Below, piece by piece: positions 1 through 5,103 of a stretch of DNA of 5,439 nt (position 1 is its first letter; the number at the start of each line of letters is the position of its first letter). The position numbers and the translations under genes were made by a program. Source of the DNA: Bacillota bacterium (lineage in GTDB: Bacteria > Bacillota > Clostridia > Lachnospirales > Lachnospiraceae); NCBI GenBank assembly GCA_023425485.1, contig JAFACO010000309.1, forward strand, positions 1-5,439, in the 5' to 3' direction. The notes under the pieces are model-generated. The model saw nothing but the letters and a program-made list of their open reading frames with translations. It was not told the DNA's origin and searched no databases.

Positions 1-396
1 ACAAAGCATGGCAGATATATGTATGCAGTAGGTGGTAATCCAGAAGCAGCTAGATTATCAGGTATTCCGGTTAACAAATATAGAGTTTTAGCATATTTCT
101 TATCAGCAGCTTTCGCAGCACTTGGTGGGGTATTCCTTGCAGCACGTGTTGGTACCGCACAGGTTAATGCGGGTGGAGCATATTTAATGCCGGCGGTTGC
201 CGCTGCATATATTGGTTTCTCTGTTGCAGGCGCAGGAAAGGCTAATGCATTAGGAACCTTAGCTGGAGCAGTACTTGTTGGTATGCTTGAGAATGGTCTT
301 ATCATGATGTCCGTTCCATACTATGCAATGGATATTATCAAGGGTGGTGTATTGGCGATTGCTTTGGCGTTAACTTATTCAAGAACTAAGAAGTAA
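1..396 (+). CDS. RbsC-type sugar ABC transporter permease, C-terminal part
   Basis: The reading frame is open from base 1, so the gene begins outside the window; 131 residues remain of a family usually about 310-350 long. The fragment opens with the conserved cytoplasmic stretch YAVGGNPEAARLSGI (residues 8-22), typical of ribose/xylose/AI-2/nucleoside-type permeases (BPD_transp_2 family). Hydrophobic segments follow at about 29-50, 62-77, 84-103 and 112-126, with the conserved pattern LGTLAGAVLVGMLENGL (84-100) and a short basic tail ending RTKK. Such permeases sit in the inner membrane and pair with an ATPase and a solute-binding lipoprotein, presumably encoded upstream. The substrate cannot be read from this piece. 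The next genes, 97 bp downstream on the same strand, make a kinase and an isomerase for methylthioribose, so a 5-modified ribose or nucleoside is a reasonable inference. Family assignment is firm; substrate is speculative. Confidence 0.9.
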   Translation, partial: TKHGRYMYAVGGNPEAARLSGIPVNKYRVLAYFLSAAFAALGGVFLAARVGTAQVNAGGAYLMPAVAAAYIGFSVAGAGKANALGTLAGAVLVGMLENGLIMMSVPYYAMDIIKGGVLAIALALTYSRTKK

Positions 397-434
397 GTAT
401 TATACCAATACAATACATAGAATTTAACAAATCA

Positions 435-463
435 ACACTCTGTATCCGAGGGATGCAGAGTGT
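435..463 (+). other. Intergenic 13-bp hairpin between permease gene and mtnK
   Basis: Bases 435-447 pair with 451-463 (one G-T wobble) around a GAG triloop, built on ACACTCTG/CAGAGTGT. The stem is long and stable, but it is followed by TAAAAATTCTT and not by a T-run, so it is a poor intrinsic terminator. It may protect the 3' end of the upstream transporter message, mark an RNA processing site, or cause partial termination that lowers mtnK relative to the transporter. The 397-493 gap shows no S-box (SAM riboswitch) pattern and no convincing promoter. Confidence 0.6.
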
Positions 464-493
464 AAAAATTCTTATGGAGAAAGGTGATACGAT

Positions 494-1717
494 ATGTCGC
501 GTTTTGAAACTTATTTTTTAATGAAAACAGAAGATATTGAAGCATATGTTCAGGAGAAATTAGCTTTTTTTCCTGCGGATGCAACCATAGACTGCAAAGA
601 AATTGGTGATGGTAATCTAAATTATGTATTTCGATTGGTGGACAAAAATACTGGTAAATCAGTCATTGTTAAACAGGCTGGTGAAGTAACCAGGATTTCT
701 GCTGATATGAAGCTTTCTACCGATAGAGGTAGAATAGAAGCTAATATACTTAAAATTCAAGGACAATATGCGCCTGGCTTGGTTCCGGAAGTATATCTGT
801 ATGATGAAGTAATGTGTGCAATGATTATGGAAGACATGATAGGTCACACAATGATGCGTAAAGGCCTGATTAATCATGAAATTTATCCTAAGTTTGCAGA
901 GGATATTACAACATTTTTAGTGAATACACTTCTGCTTTCCACAGATATCGTTATGGGGCATAAGGACAAGAAGGAAAATGTTAAGAGCTTTATTAATCCT
1001 GATTTGTGCGAGATTAGTGAAGATTTAGTCTATAGTGAGCCATTTGTTGATTATAATCATAGAAATAATGTATTTGCTCCAATAGCAGACTTTGTGAAAA
1101 AAGAGCTATATGAAGATAAGGCACTGCACTTGGAAGCAGCAAAATTAAAGTTTGAATTTTTAAATAATGCTCAAGCCTTAATACATGGTGATTTGCACAC
1201 CGGTTCAATCTTCATTAATCAAGAACATATCTATGTATTTGATCCAGAGTTTGCTTTCTATGGTCCAATGGGCTATGACATAGGTAACGTAATTGCCAAT
1301 ATGTTCTTTGCTTGGTGTAACGGTGATGCTACGATTGAAGATGAGCATAAGAAAGCAGAGTTCTGCGGATGGATTCTTAATGCTATCGAAGAAATTGTAG
1401 ACAAGTTTATTGCAAAATTCAAAGTATGTTATAAAGAGAATGTAACAGATACCATGGCTAAGACAGAAGGCTTTATGGAATGGTACCTTGGAACAGTTCT
1501 GGCTGATACAGCGGCGGTTGCAGGCTTAGAATCCATTAGACGTACCGTTGGTATGGCTAATGTAAAAGATATTACATCGATACTAGATCCTGATAAACGT
1601 GCCAGAGCAGAAAAAATTGTAATTACCTTAGCTAAGAAATATATCTTGAATAGAGATAGCTTCTTATCTGGAGCTGACTATAGAAAAGCTATCGAAGAAG
1701 CAATTGCAAAATTCTAA
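494..1717 (+). CDS. mtnK: S-methyl-5-thioribose kinase
   Basis: Phosphorylates 5-methylthioribose (MTR) at C1 with ATP, giving MTR-1-phosphate in methionine-salvage or MTA-disposal pathways; cytoplasmic. At 407 residues it is close to the usual ~400. Kinase landmarks are visible in order: glycine-rich loop GDGNLNYVF (38-46), ATP-contacting lysine in VIVKQA (K60), catalytic loop HGDLHTGSI with D233, metal-binding DPE at 250-252, and a paired arginine IRR (R349/R350), the feature that in Bacillus MtnK contacts substrate. D233 and D250-E252 fall at the same numbers I recall for the B. subtilis enzyme. The start is chosen because AAGGTGAT (481-488) lies five bases upstream; Met10 has no such site. 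It follows the permease gene by 97 bp and precedes mtnA by 109 bp, all on one strand. MTR kinases and close relatives can also act on 5-deoxyribose in DHAP-shunt organisms, so the in vivo substrate is open. Confidence 0.95.
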   Translation: MSRFETYFLMKTEDIEAYVQEKLAFFPADATIDCKEIGDGNLNYVFRLVDKNTGKSVIVKQAGEVTRISADMKLSTDRGRIEANILKIQGQYAPGLVPEVYLYDEVMCAMIMEDMIGHTMMRKGLINHEIYPKFAEDITTFLVNTLLLSTDIVMGHKDKKENVKSFINPDLCEISEDLVYSEPFVDYNHRNNVFAPIADFVKKELYEDKALHLEAAKLKFEFLNNAQALIHGDLHTGSIFINQEHIYVFDPEFAFYGPMGYDIGNVIANMFFAWCNGDATIEDEHKKAEFCGWILNAIEEIVDKFIAKFKVCYKENVTDTMAKTEGFMEWYLGTVLADTAAVAGLESIRRTVGMANVKDITSILDPDKRARAEKIVITLAKKYILNRDSFLSGADYRKAIEEAIAKF

Positions 1718-1752
1718 TAAAATAGAATTTATTCTAGCGTAACCAGTGTGAA

Positions 1753-1804
1753 AATTACAAACTTAACATAATTCTGTATTTCAAAAAAAAGAAAGCTTGT
1801 AATT
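1753..1804 (+). repeat. Imperfect inverted repeat upstream of mtnA
   Basis: AATTACAAACTT (1753-1764) is matched by AAGCTTGTAATT (1793-1804) with one mismatch in 12 and a 28-base A/T-rich centre that includes an eight-A run. The arms lie in the mtnK-mtnA gap just before the mtnA ribosome binding site. They could form a weak RNA hairpin affecting mtnA expression, or be a chance product of AT-rich sequence. No T-run follows, so this is not a terminator. Confidence 0.3.
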
Positions 1805-1826
1805 AATATGGAAAGGATGAGACAAC

Positions 1827-2921
1827 ATGAGTACAAAAAAGTCTATTTTAGATTATGATACCGTAGCCTTGGATGATGAGAAAAGTGCATTGGTTATAAT
1901 TGACCAGACACAGCTTCCATATAATACAGAAATACTTAGCCTGACAACCCAGAAGGAGATTTGGAATGCAATTTATCTGCTTCAGGTAAGAGGGGCACCA
2001 GCAATTGGTGTTGCTGCTGCAATAGGTATTTATCTTGCAGCAAAAGAGATAAAAGCGGAAACCTTTGAGGGGTTCTATGAGCAGTTTAAAGATGCAAAGG
2101 ATTATTTAGCTTCTGCTCGTCCTACAGCAGTTAATTTATTCTGGGCATTAAACCGTATGGAAGACGTTGTGAAAGCGAATTCGGATAAAACAGTTTCAGA
2201 ACTTAAAGAGCTATTACATAAGGAAGCTGTTGACATTAGAGAAGAAGATATCTGGGTATGTACCCAAATCGGTGAATATGGCTTATCATTAGTTAAGCCG
2301 GGCGATGGACTTTTGACCCACTGTAATGCAGGCCAGTTAGCTACCGTAAAATATGGTACAGCAACAGCACCGATGTATCTCGGACAAAAGAAGGGTTACA
2401 ACTTTAGAGTGTTTGCTGATGAAACAAGACCCCTTTTACAAGGTGCAAGACTTACTGCTTATGAGTTGCACGAATCAAAAATGGACGTAACCCTGATCTG
2501 TGATAATATGTCTGCAACCGTTATGAAAAATGGTTGGATTAATGCAGTATTTGTAGGGTGCGATCGTGTCGCAGCAAATGGAGATACAGCCAATAAAGTT
2601 GGTACCTCAGTGGTTGCTACCGTTGCAAAGAGATATAATGTTCCTGTATATATCTGTGCACCTACTTCTACCATTGACCTGAATACAGAAACAGGGGCTG
2701 ATATTCATATTGAAGAGAGACCAGCAGAAGAAATTACAGAAATGTGGTACAAGGAACGTATGGCTCCAGAGGGAGTTAAGGTATTTAATCCTTGCTTTGA
2801 CGTAACTGATAACGATTTAATTGCTGGAATCATAACCGAGTATGGTATTGCAAGAGCACCCTATAGTGAATCTTTAAAAGAGATTTTTGCAAAAAAAGCA
2901 GCAGCTAAAGCAAAAAAATAA
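1827..2921 (+). CDS. mtnA: S-methyl-5-thioribose-1-phosphate isomerase
   Basis: Converts MTR-1-phosphate (aldose) to methylthioribulose-1-phosphate (ketose); cytoplasmic, eIF2B-alpha/beta/delta-like fold. At 364 residues it is slightly longer than the typical ~350. Signature segments: RGAPAIGVAAAIG from R55, RPTAVNLFWALNRM, THCNAGQLATVKYGTA with catalytic Cys166, DETRPLLQGARLTAYEL, and GCDRVAANGDTANKVGT with catalytic Asp246. The 80-residue Cys-Asp spacing equals that of the B. subtilis enzyme (Cys160/Asp240 from memory). The C-terminus is a lysine/alanine-rich tail (AKKAAAKAKK). AAGGATGAG at 1813-1821 sets the start. The gene follows mtnK as kinase-then-isomerase and is closed by a strong terminator. 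No mtnB, mtnC, mtnD or mtnW follows here, so the ketose phosphate may go to an aldolase instead of the full methionine salvage route. The same enzyme type isomerises 5-deoxyribose-1-phosphate in DHAP-shunt bacteria. Confidence 0.96.
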   Translation: MSTKKSILDYDTVALDDEKSALVIIDQTQLPYNTEILSLTTQKEIWNAIYLLQVRGAPAIGVAAAIGIYLAAKEIKAETFEGFYEQFKDAKDYLASARPTAVNLFWALNRMEDVVKANSDKTVSELKELLHKEAVDIREEDIWVCTQIGEYGLSLVKPGDGLLTHCNAGQLATVKYGTATAPMYLGQKKGYNFRVFADETRPLLQGARLTAYELHESKMDVTLICDNMSATVMKNGWINAVFVGCDRVAANGDTANKVGTSVVATVAKRYNVPVYICAPTSTIDLNTETGADIHIEERPAEEITEMWYKERMAPEGVKVFNPCFDVTDNDLIAGIITEYGIARAPYSESLKEIFAKKAAAKAKK

Positions 2922-2926
2922 ATAGT

Positions 2927-2970
2927 ATATAAAATGGGAGTCGCAAAAGCGCCTCCCATTTTTATATATG
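2927..2970 (+). terminator. Rho-independent terminator after mtnA
   Basis: ATGGGAG (2934-2940) pairs with CTCCCAT (2953-2959). The stem continues inward past one T/C mismatch as CGC/GCG around an AAAA tetraloop, and outward through A/T pairs. The 3' arm runs into ATTTTTATATAT. Six bases after the mtnA stop codon this should end the transporter-mtnKA transcript. The A-rich 5' flank means it could also stop leftward transcription. Confidence 0.9.
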
Positions 2971-3004
2971 GTGGATAATTAAAAGTAAAATTACTATTGT
3001 GTAC

Positions 3005-3054
3005 AATATAAAAGAGGAAGAAACTCGCTATGCTGTTTCTTCCTCTTTTATATT
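3005..3054 (-). terminator. Perfect 20-bp stem terminator at the deoR-family gene end
   Basis: Bases 3005-3024 are exactly complementary to 3035-3054 around a ten-base loop (TCGCTATGCT). On the minus strand the stem starts in the last two bases of the repressor's stop codon and ends in CTCTTTTATATTGT. On the plus strand it ends TTTTATATTATTTTTT, so it should work in both directions. Together with the preceding terminator it insulates the convergent mtnA and repressor genes from each other. Confidence 0.88.
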
Positions 3055-3817
3055 ATTTTTTACATTCGTAGTAAGTTACATTGTTATCGGCTAAAAATTT
3101 TATCCACTCTTGATCAAGCTGTTTATCGGTTAGAAGCCCTGTAATACTATTGAAATTACAGATATTAATAAAGGAGGTCTTATCAAACTTAGAATGATCA
3201 GCAACTACGTAAATATTATTGCTGCGGGTTAAAAGCTTCTGTCGTATCTCGGACATTCCTTCGTTTGAATCTGTAATACCATGAACTTGAGAAAGTGAAC
3301 GACAAGACATAAACGTCTTGTCCACGTAATAATTGTCTAAGGACTGTAGAGCGCTTCTTCCGGTAAAGGACATACTTCCTGGACTATAAGTGCCTCCTAT
3401 GGAAATAAGACGAATATCTGGACAATCGGTAAGAAGATTTATCACTTTTAAAGAATTTGTTAAAATGGTAAGACGCATATCTTTGATAGCTCTTGCGATA
3501 AATAATGCAGTGGTGGAGGCATCTAGGAAAATGGAATCTCCATTATGTATAAGTTCCTTACATTTAGCAGAGATTAGTTGTTTGCTTTCCGTATAGGCTG
3601 TTTCACGAATAGATAGCTCCACCTCGTTTTGTACACCGTCCTGAATAAAGGCACCACCATAAGTACGAATAAGAAAACCTTCATCCTCCAAGGTCTTTAA
3701 ATCTCTTCGAATGGTTTCTTCCGTTACAGAGAAAAAATCAGCTAGTTCCGATACAACTACACTTTTTTTCTCTAATATTATATCTTTGATTTTTGCTTTT
3801 CTTGTTATTGCAAGCAT
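3053..3817 (-). CDS. DeoR-family transcriptional repressor
   Basis: A 254-residue cytoplasmic regulator of the size usual for the DeoR/GlpR family. The N-terminal winged helix-turn-helix spans about residues 6-56, with recognition helix VTEETIRRDLKTLE (31-44) and the family's wing sequence RTYGGA (51-56). The C-terminal sugar-phosphate sensor shows GDSIFLDASTT (93-103), TILTNS (117-122), ISIGGTYSPG (from 138) and VVADHSKFDK near the end. I place the start at 3817 because GGGGTGG on the minus strand sits about seven bases before it and MLAITRKAKI matches the usual family N-terminus; an in-frame ATG at 3838 would add seven residues but has no ribosome binding site. It is transcribed away from the aldolase operon, the classic arrangement for a local repressor released by a phosphorylated sugar such as fuculose-, rhamnulose- or 5-deoxyribulose-1-phosphate. 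Family certain; inducer inferred. Confidence 0.93.
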   Translation of the reverse strand: MLAITRKAKIKDIILEKKSVVVSELADFFSVTEETIRRDLKTLEDEGFLIRTYGGAFIQDGVQNEVELSIRETAYTESKQLISAKCKELIHNGDSIFLDASTTALFIARAIKDMRLTILTNSLKVINLLTDCPDIRLISIGGTYSPGSMSFTGRSALQSLDNYYVDKTFMSCRSLSQVHGITDSNEGMSEIRQKLLTRSNNIYVVADHSKFDKTSFINICNFNSITGLLTDKQLDQEWIKFLADNNVTYYECKK

Positions 3818-3822
3818 TTCAT

Positions 3823-3829
3823 CCACCCC
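3823..3829 (-). promoter_or_regulatory. Ribosome binding site deciding the repressor start
   Basis: Reading leftward the sequence is ATCGGGGTGGATGAAATG. The G-rich GGGGTGG core pairs with the 16S rRNA tail at a suitable distance from the ATG at 3817. Upstream of the alternative ATG at 3838 there is only A-rich sequence with no Shine-Dalgarno core. Confidence 0.6.
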
Positions 3830-3916
3830 GATTCGCATAAAAAATTCTGTGTTCTTTTTGTATTTTATATATTTAAGGAATACCCTTTTGTTGCAGGCGT
3901 ATTCTCTTTATTACTT

Positions 3917-3933
3917 TGCAATATATTATTGCA
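3917..3933. promoter_or_regulatory. 17-bp perfect palindrome, candidate operator
   Basis: TGCAATA (3917-3923) and TATTGCA (3927-3933) are exact inverted copies around TAT. It covers the -10 element of the candidate leftward promoter, where a bound dimer would block transcription. I do not recognise the site as belonging to a known regulator; a second factor or repressor autoregulation is possible, and AT-rich chance is not excluded. Confidence 0.4.
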
Positions 3934-3953
3934 TATTTTTAAGTACATGTAAA
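3925..3953 (-). promoter_or_regulatory. Candidate leftward promoter for the repressor gene
   Basis: On the minus strand TTTACA (3953-3948) is followed after 17 bases by AATAAT (3930-3925), each one base off the sigma-A consensus. Transcription would begin near 3918, giving a leader of about 100 bases before the start codon at 3817. The sequence around it is so AT-rich that other -10-like matches exist, so this is a candidate only. Confidence 0.4.
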
Positions 3954-3991
3954 GAAATATTATAGAAAGCTATTAATATTTGCGTAAAAAC

Positions 3992-4008
3992 ACAAAACAA
4001 CACAAATA
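3992..4008 (+). promoter_or_regulatory. Operator-like direct repeat, copy A
   Basis: ACAAAACAACACAAATA matches copy C at 16 of 17 bases and lies 57 bp upstream of it in the divergent region. Repeated A/C-rich half-sites of this style are usual for DeoR-family operators in Gram-positives (compare the CAA-centred IolR sites). At this distance it could be an auxiliary site for looping or cooperative binding. Confidence 0.5.
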
Positions 4009-4032
4009 AAAGTAAGGTAAAACCGATAATAT

Positions 4033-4049
4033 ACAAAACAATACATTGA
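4033..4049 (+). promoter_or_regulatory. Operator-like direct repeat, copy B
   Basis: ACAAAACAATACATTGA shares the ACAAAACAA core with copies A and C and starts 16 bp before copy C, roughly 1.5 helical turns. It abuts and partly covers the -35 box of the aldolase promoter. Its second half is diverged because it runs into TTGACA. Confidence 0.45.
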
Positions 4050-4074
4050 CAAAACAACATAAATATAGTATGAT
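4046..4074 (+). promoter_or_regulatory. Sigma-A promoter of the aldolase/BMC operon
   Basis: A perfect -35 TTGACA (4046-4051) is followed after 17 bases by TATGAT (4069-4074), five of six matches to TATAAT. The predicted start near 4081 leaves a leader of about 35 bases with a good ribosome binding site, AAGGTGAT at 4102-4109. A promoter this strong needs repression, which fits the adjacent repressor gene and the repeats overlapping the -35 and spacer. Confidence 0.85.
4049..4065 (+). promoter_or_regulatory. Operator-like direct repeat, copy C, inside the promoter
   Basis: ACAAAACAACATAAATA begins in the last bases of the -35 box and fills most of the spacer up to the -10. A protein bound here would exclude RNA polymerase. 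It is nearly identical (16/17) to copy A. It is the best candidate for the main operator of the divergent DeoR-family repressor; binding itself is inferred. Confidence 0.55.
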
Positions 4075-4115
4075 TTCATCATAAACAAAAAAGAAGTAAA
4101 GAAGGTGATTATAAT

Positions 4116-5075
4116 ATGATGGTTCAAGGTGTTAAATATCCATCCGATTTTGAAGCTAAAAAAGCAATACTAGAAGTAGGAAAGCGGATGTATATGAAAG
4201 GTTTTGTTGCTGCGAACGATGGAAATATCAGCTGTAAGGTTGGACCTAATGCGATATGGACAACACCAACCGGTGTCTCAAAAGGTTTTATGACACTGGA
4301 CATGCTGGTTAAAATCGATATGAACGGCAAGATTCTTTCGGGAACTCACAAACCTTCATCTGAAATAAAGATGCATCTTAGAGTATATCAGGAAAATCCG
4401 GAGGTTAGAGCTGTAGCACATGCTCATCCCCCTGTTGCAACCTCATTTGCAATTGCAGGAATTAGTCTGGATAAAGCAATTCTCCCGGAGGCAGTAGTAC
4501 AATTAGGCTCTGTACCGATTGCTCACTATGCTACACCTGGTACACAGGAAGTCCCGGATTCCATTGCACCATTTTGCAGGACGCATAATGGAGTGTTGTT
4601 AGCAAATCACGGTGCTTTAACTTGGGGAAAAGATATCTTTGAAGCATTTTTCCGATTAGAGTCAATTGAGTATTACGCAACCGTATTAATGTATACGGAA
4701 CGAATAATTGGAAAGCAAAATGAGCTGTCCTGTTCACAAGTGGATGATCTCTTAGTGGTACGTAAAAATCTTGGTATTACACAAGGTGGAGTTCCACCAT
4801 GTGCTGTGCATGCAAGTAATACCAGAGATGTTGTATCATCCGTCCCAGCGGAAACGACTACAGTATTGATGAATAATGAAGTTCCTTTACAAGGTGTTAC
4901 ATCGTTAGTACGTCCTGTATCTAAAACAGAAACTACTAATACAGGTTGCGGTTGTGGCGGTACCTTGATGAAGGCAGCAGAAGCAAAAATTACCAAAGAA
5001 CAGAGTAAAGAAGACATAATTGCTGAAGTAGTACGCCGTGTGACAGAACAAGTTACAAGCCAATTCAAGGGGTAG
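4116..5075 (+). CDS. Class II (fuculose-1-phosphate type) aldolase with BMC encapsulation tail
   Basis: Zinc-dependent class II aldolase/adducin family enzyme that splits a ketose-1-phosphate into DHAP and an aldehyde (lactaldehyde from fuculose- or rhamnulose-1-phosphate; acetaldehyde from 5-deoxyribulose-1-phosphate). The core spans about residues 10-205: substrate-phosphate stretch NDGNIS (34-39), TPTGVSKG (50-57), SSE with acid Glu83, and zinc ligands His102 and His104 (AHAHP) and His165 (ANHGALTWG). E. coli FucA is ~215 residues; this protein has 319. The extra ~100 residues are a low-complexity linker, a GCGCGG element (Cys278, Cys280) and a C-terminal amphipathic helix of about 299-317 (EDIIAEVVRRVTEQVTSQF), a typical encapsulation peptide. 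It would therefore act inside a microcompartment lumen. AAGGTGAT at 4102-4109 sets the start; a second ATG follows directly. It leads an operon with the aldehyde dehydrogenase 28 bp downstream. Exact sugar unknown; fucose/rhamnose by BMC analogy, 5-deoxyribulose by the mtnKA neighbours. Confidence 0.92.
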   Translation: MMVQGVKYPSDFEAKKAILEVGKRMYMKGFVAANDGNISCKVGPNAIWTTPTGVSKGFMTLDMLVKIDMNGKILSGTHKPSSEIKMHLRVYQENPEVRAVAHAHPPVATSFAIAGISLDKAILPEAVVQLGSVPIAHYATPGTQEVPDSIAPFCRTHNGVLLANHGALTWGKDIFEAFFRLESIEYYATVLMYTERIIGKQNELSCSQVDDLLVVRKNLGITQGGVPPCAVHASNTRDVVSSVPAETTTVLMNNEVPLQGVTSLVRPVSKTETTNTGCGCGGTLMKAAEAKITKEQSKEDIIAEVVRRVTEQVTSQFKG

Positions 5076-5093
5076 TGTGGACTGCGAAAGCAT

Positions 5094-5099
5094 GGAGGT
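5094..5099 (+). promoter_or_regulatory. Ribosome binding site deciding the aldehyde dehydrogenase start
   Basis: A complete GGAGGT core lies four bases before the ATG at 5104. It overlaps an earlier in-frame ATG at 5092, which itself lacks a good upstream site. This favours 5104 as the true start. Confidence 0.65.
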
Positions 5100-5103
5100 A
5101 GAA

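Noticed and set aside
397..493. Possible SAM (S-box) riboswitch upstream of mtnK
   Set aside because: Some Bacillus mtnK genes have one, but the 97-base gap is too short and shows only a single simple hairpin, with no multi-helix S-box core.
659..877. Minus-strand open frame within mtnK
   Set aside because: It is antisense to a conserved kinase with all motifs intact and shows no family features.
3878..3904. GAATAC/GTATTC inverted repeat in the repressor leader
   Set aside because: Only six base pairs with a 15-base loop; too weak to call a hairpin or operator in AT-rich DNA.
3711..3965. 84-codon plus-strand open frame across the repressor start and the control region
   Set aside because: It mostly mirrors the helix-turn-helix coding region and then AT-rich intergenic DNA; the hydrophobic translation reflects T-rich sequence, and there is no proper start signal.
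5092..5103. Earlier in-frame ATG for the aldehyde dehydrogenase
   Set aside because: It lacks its own Shine-Dalgarno, and the GGAGGT that serves the ATG at 5104 overlaps it.
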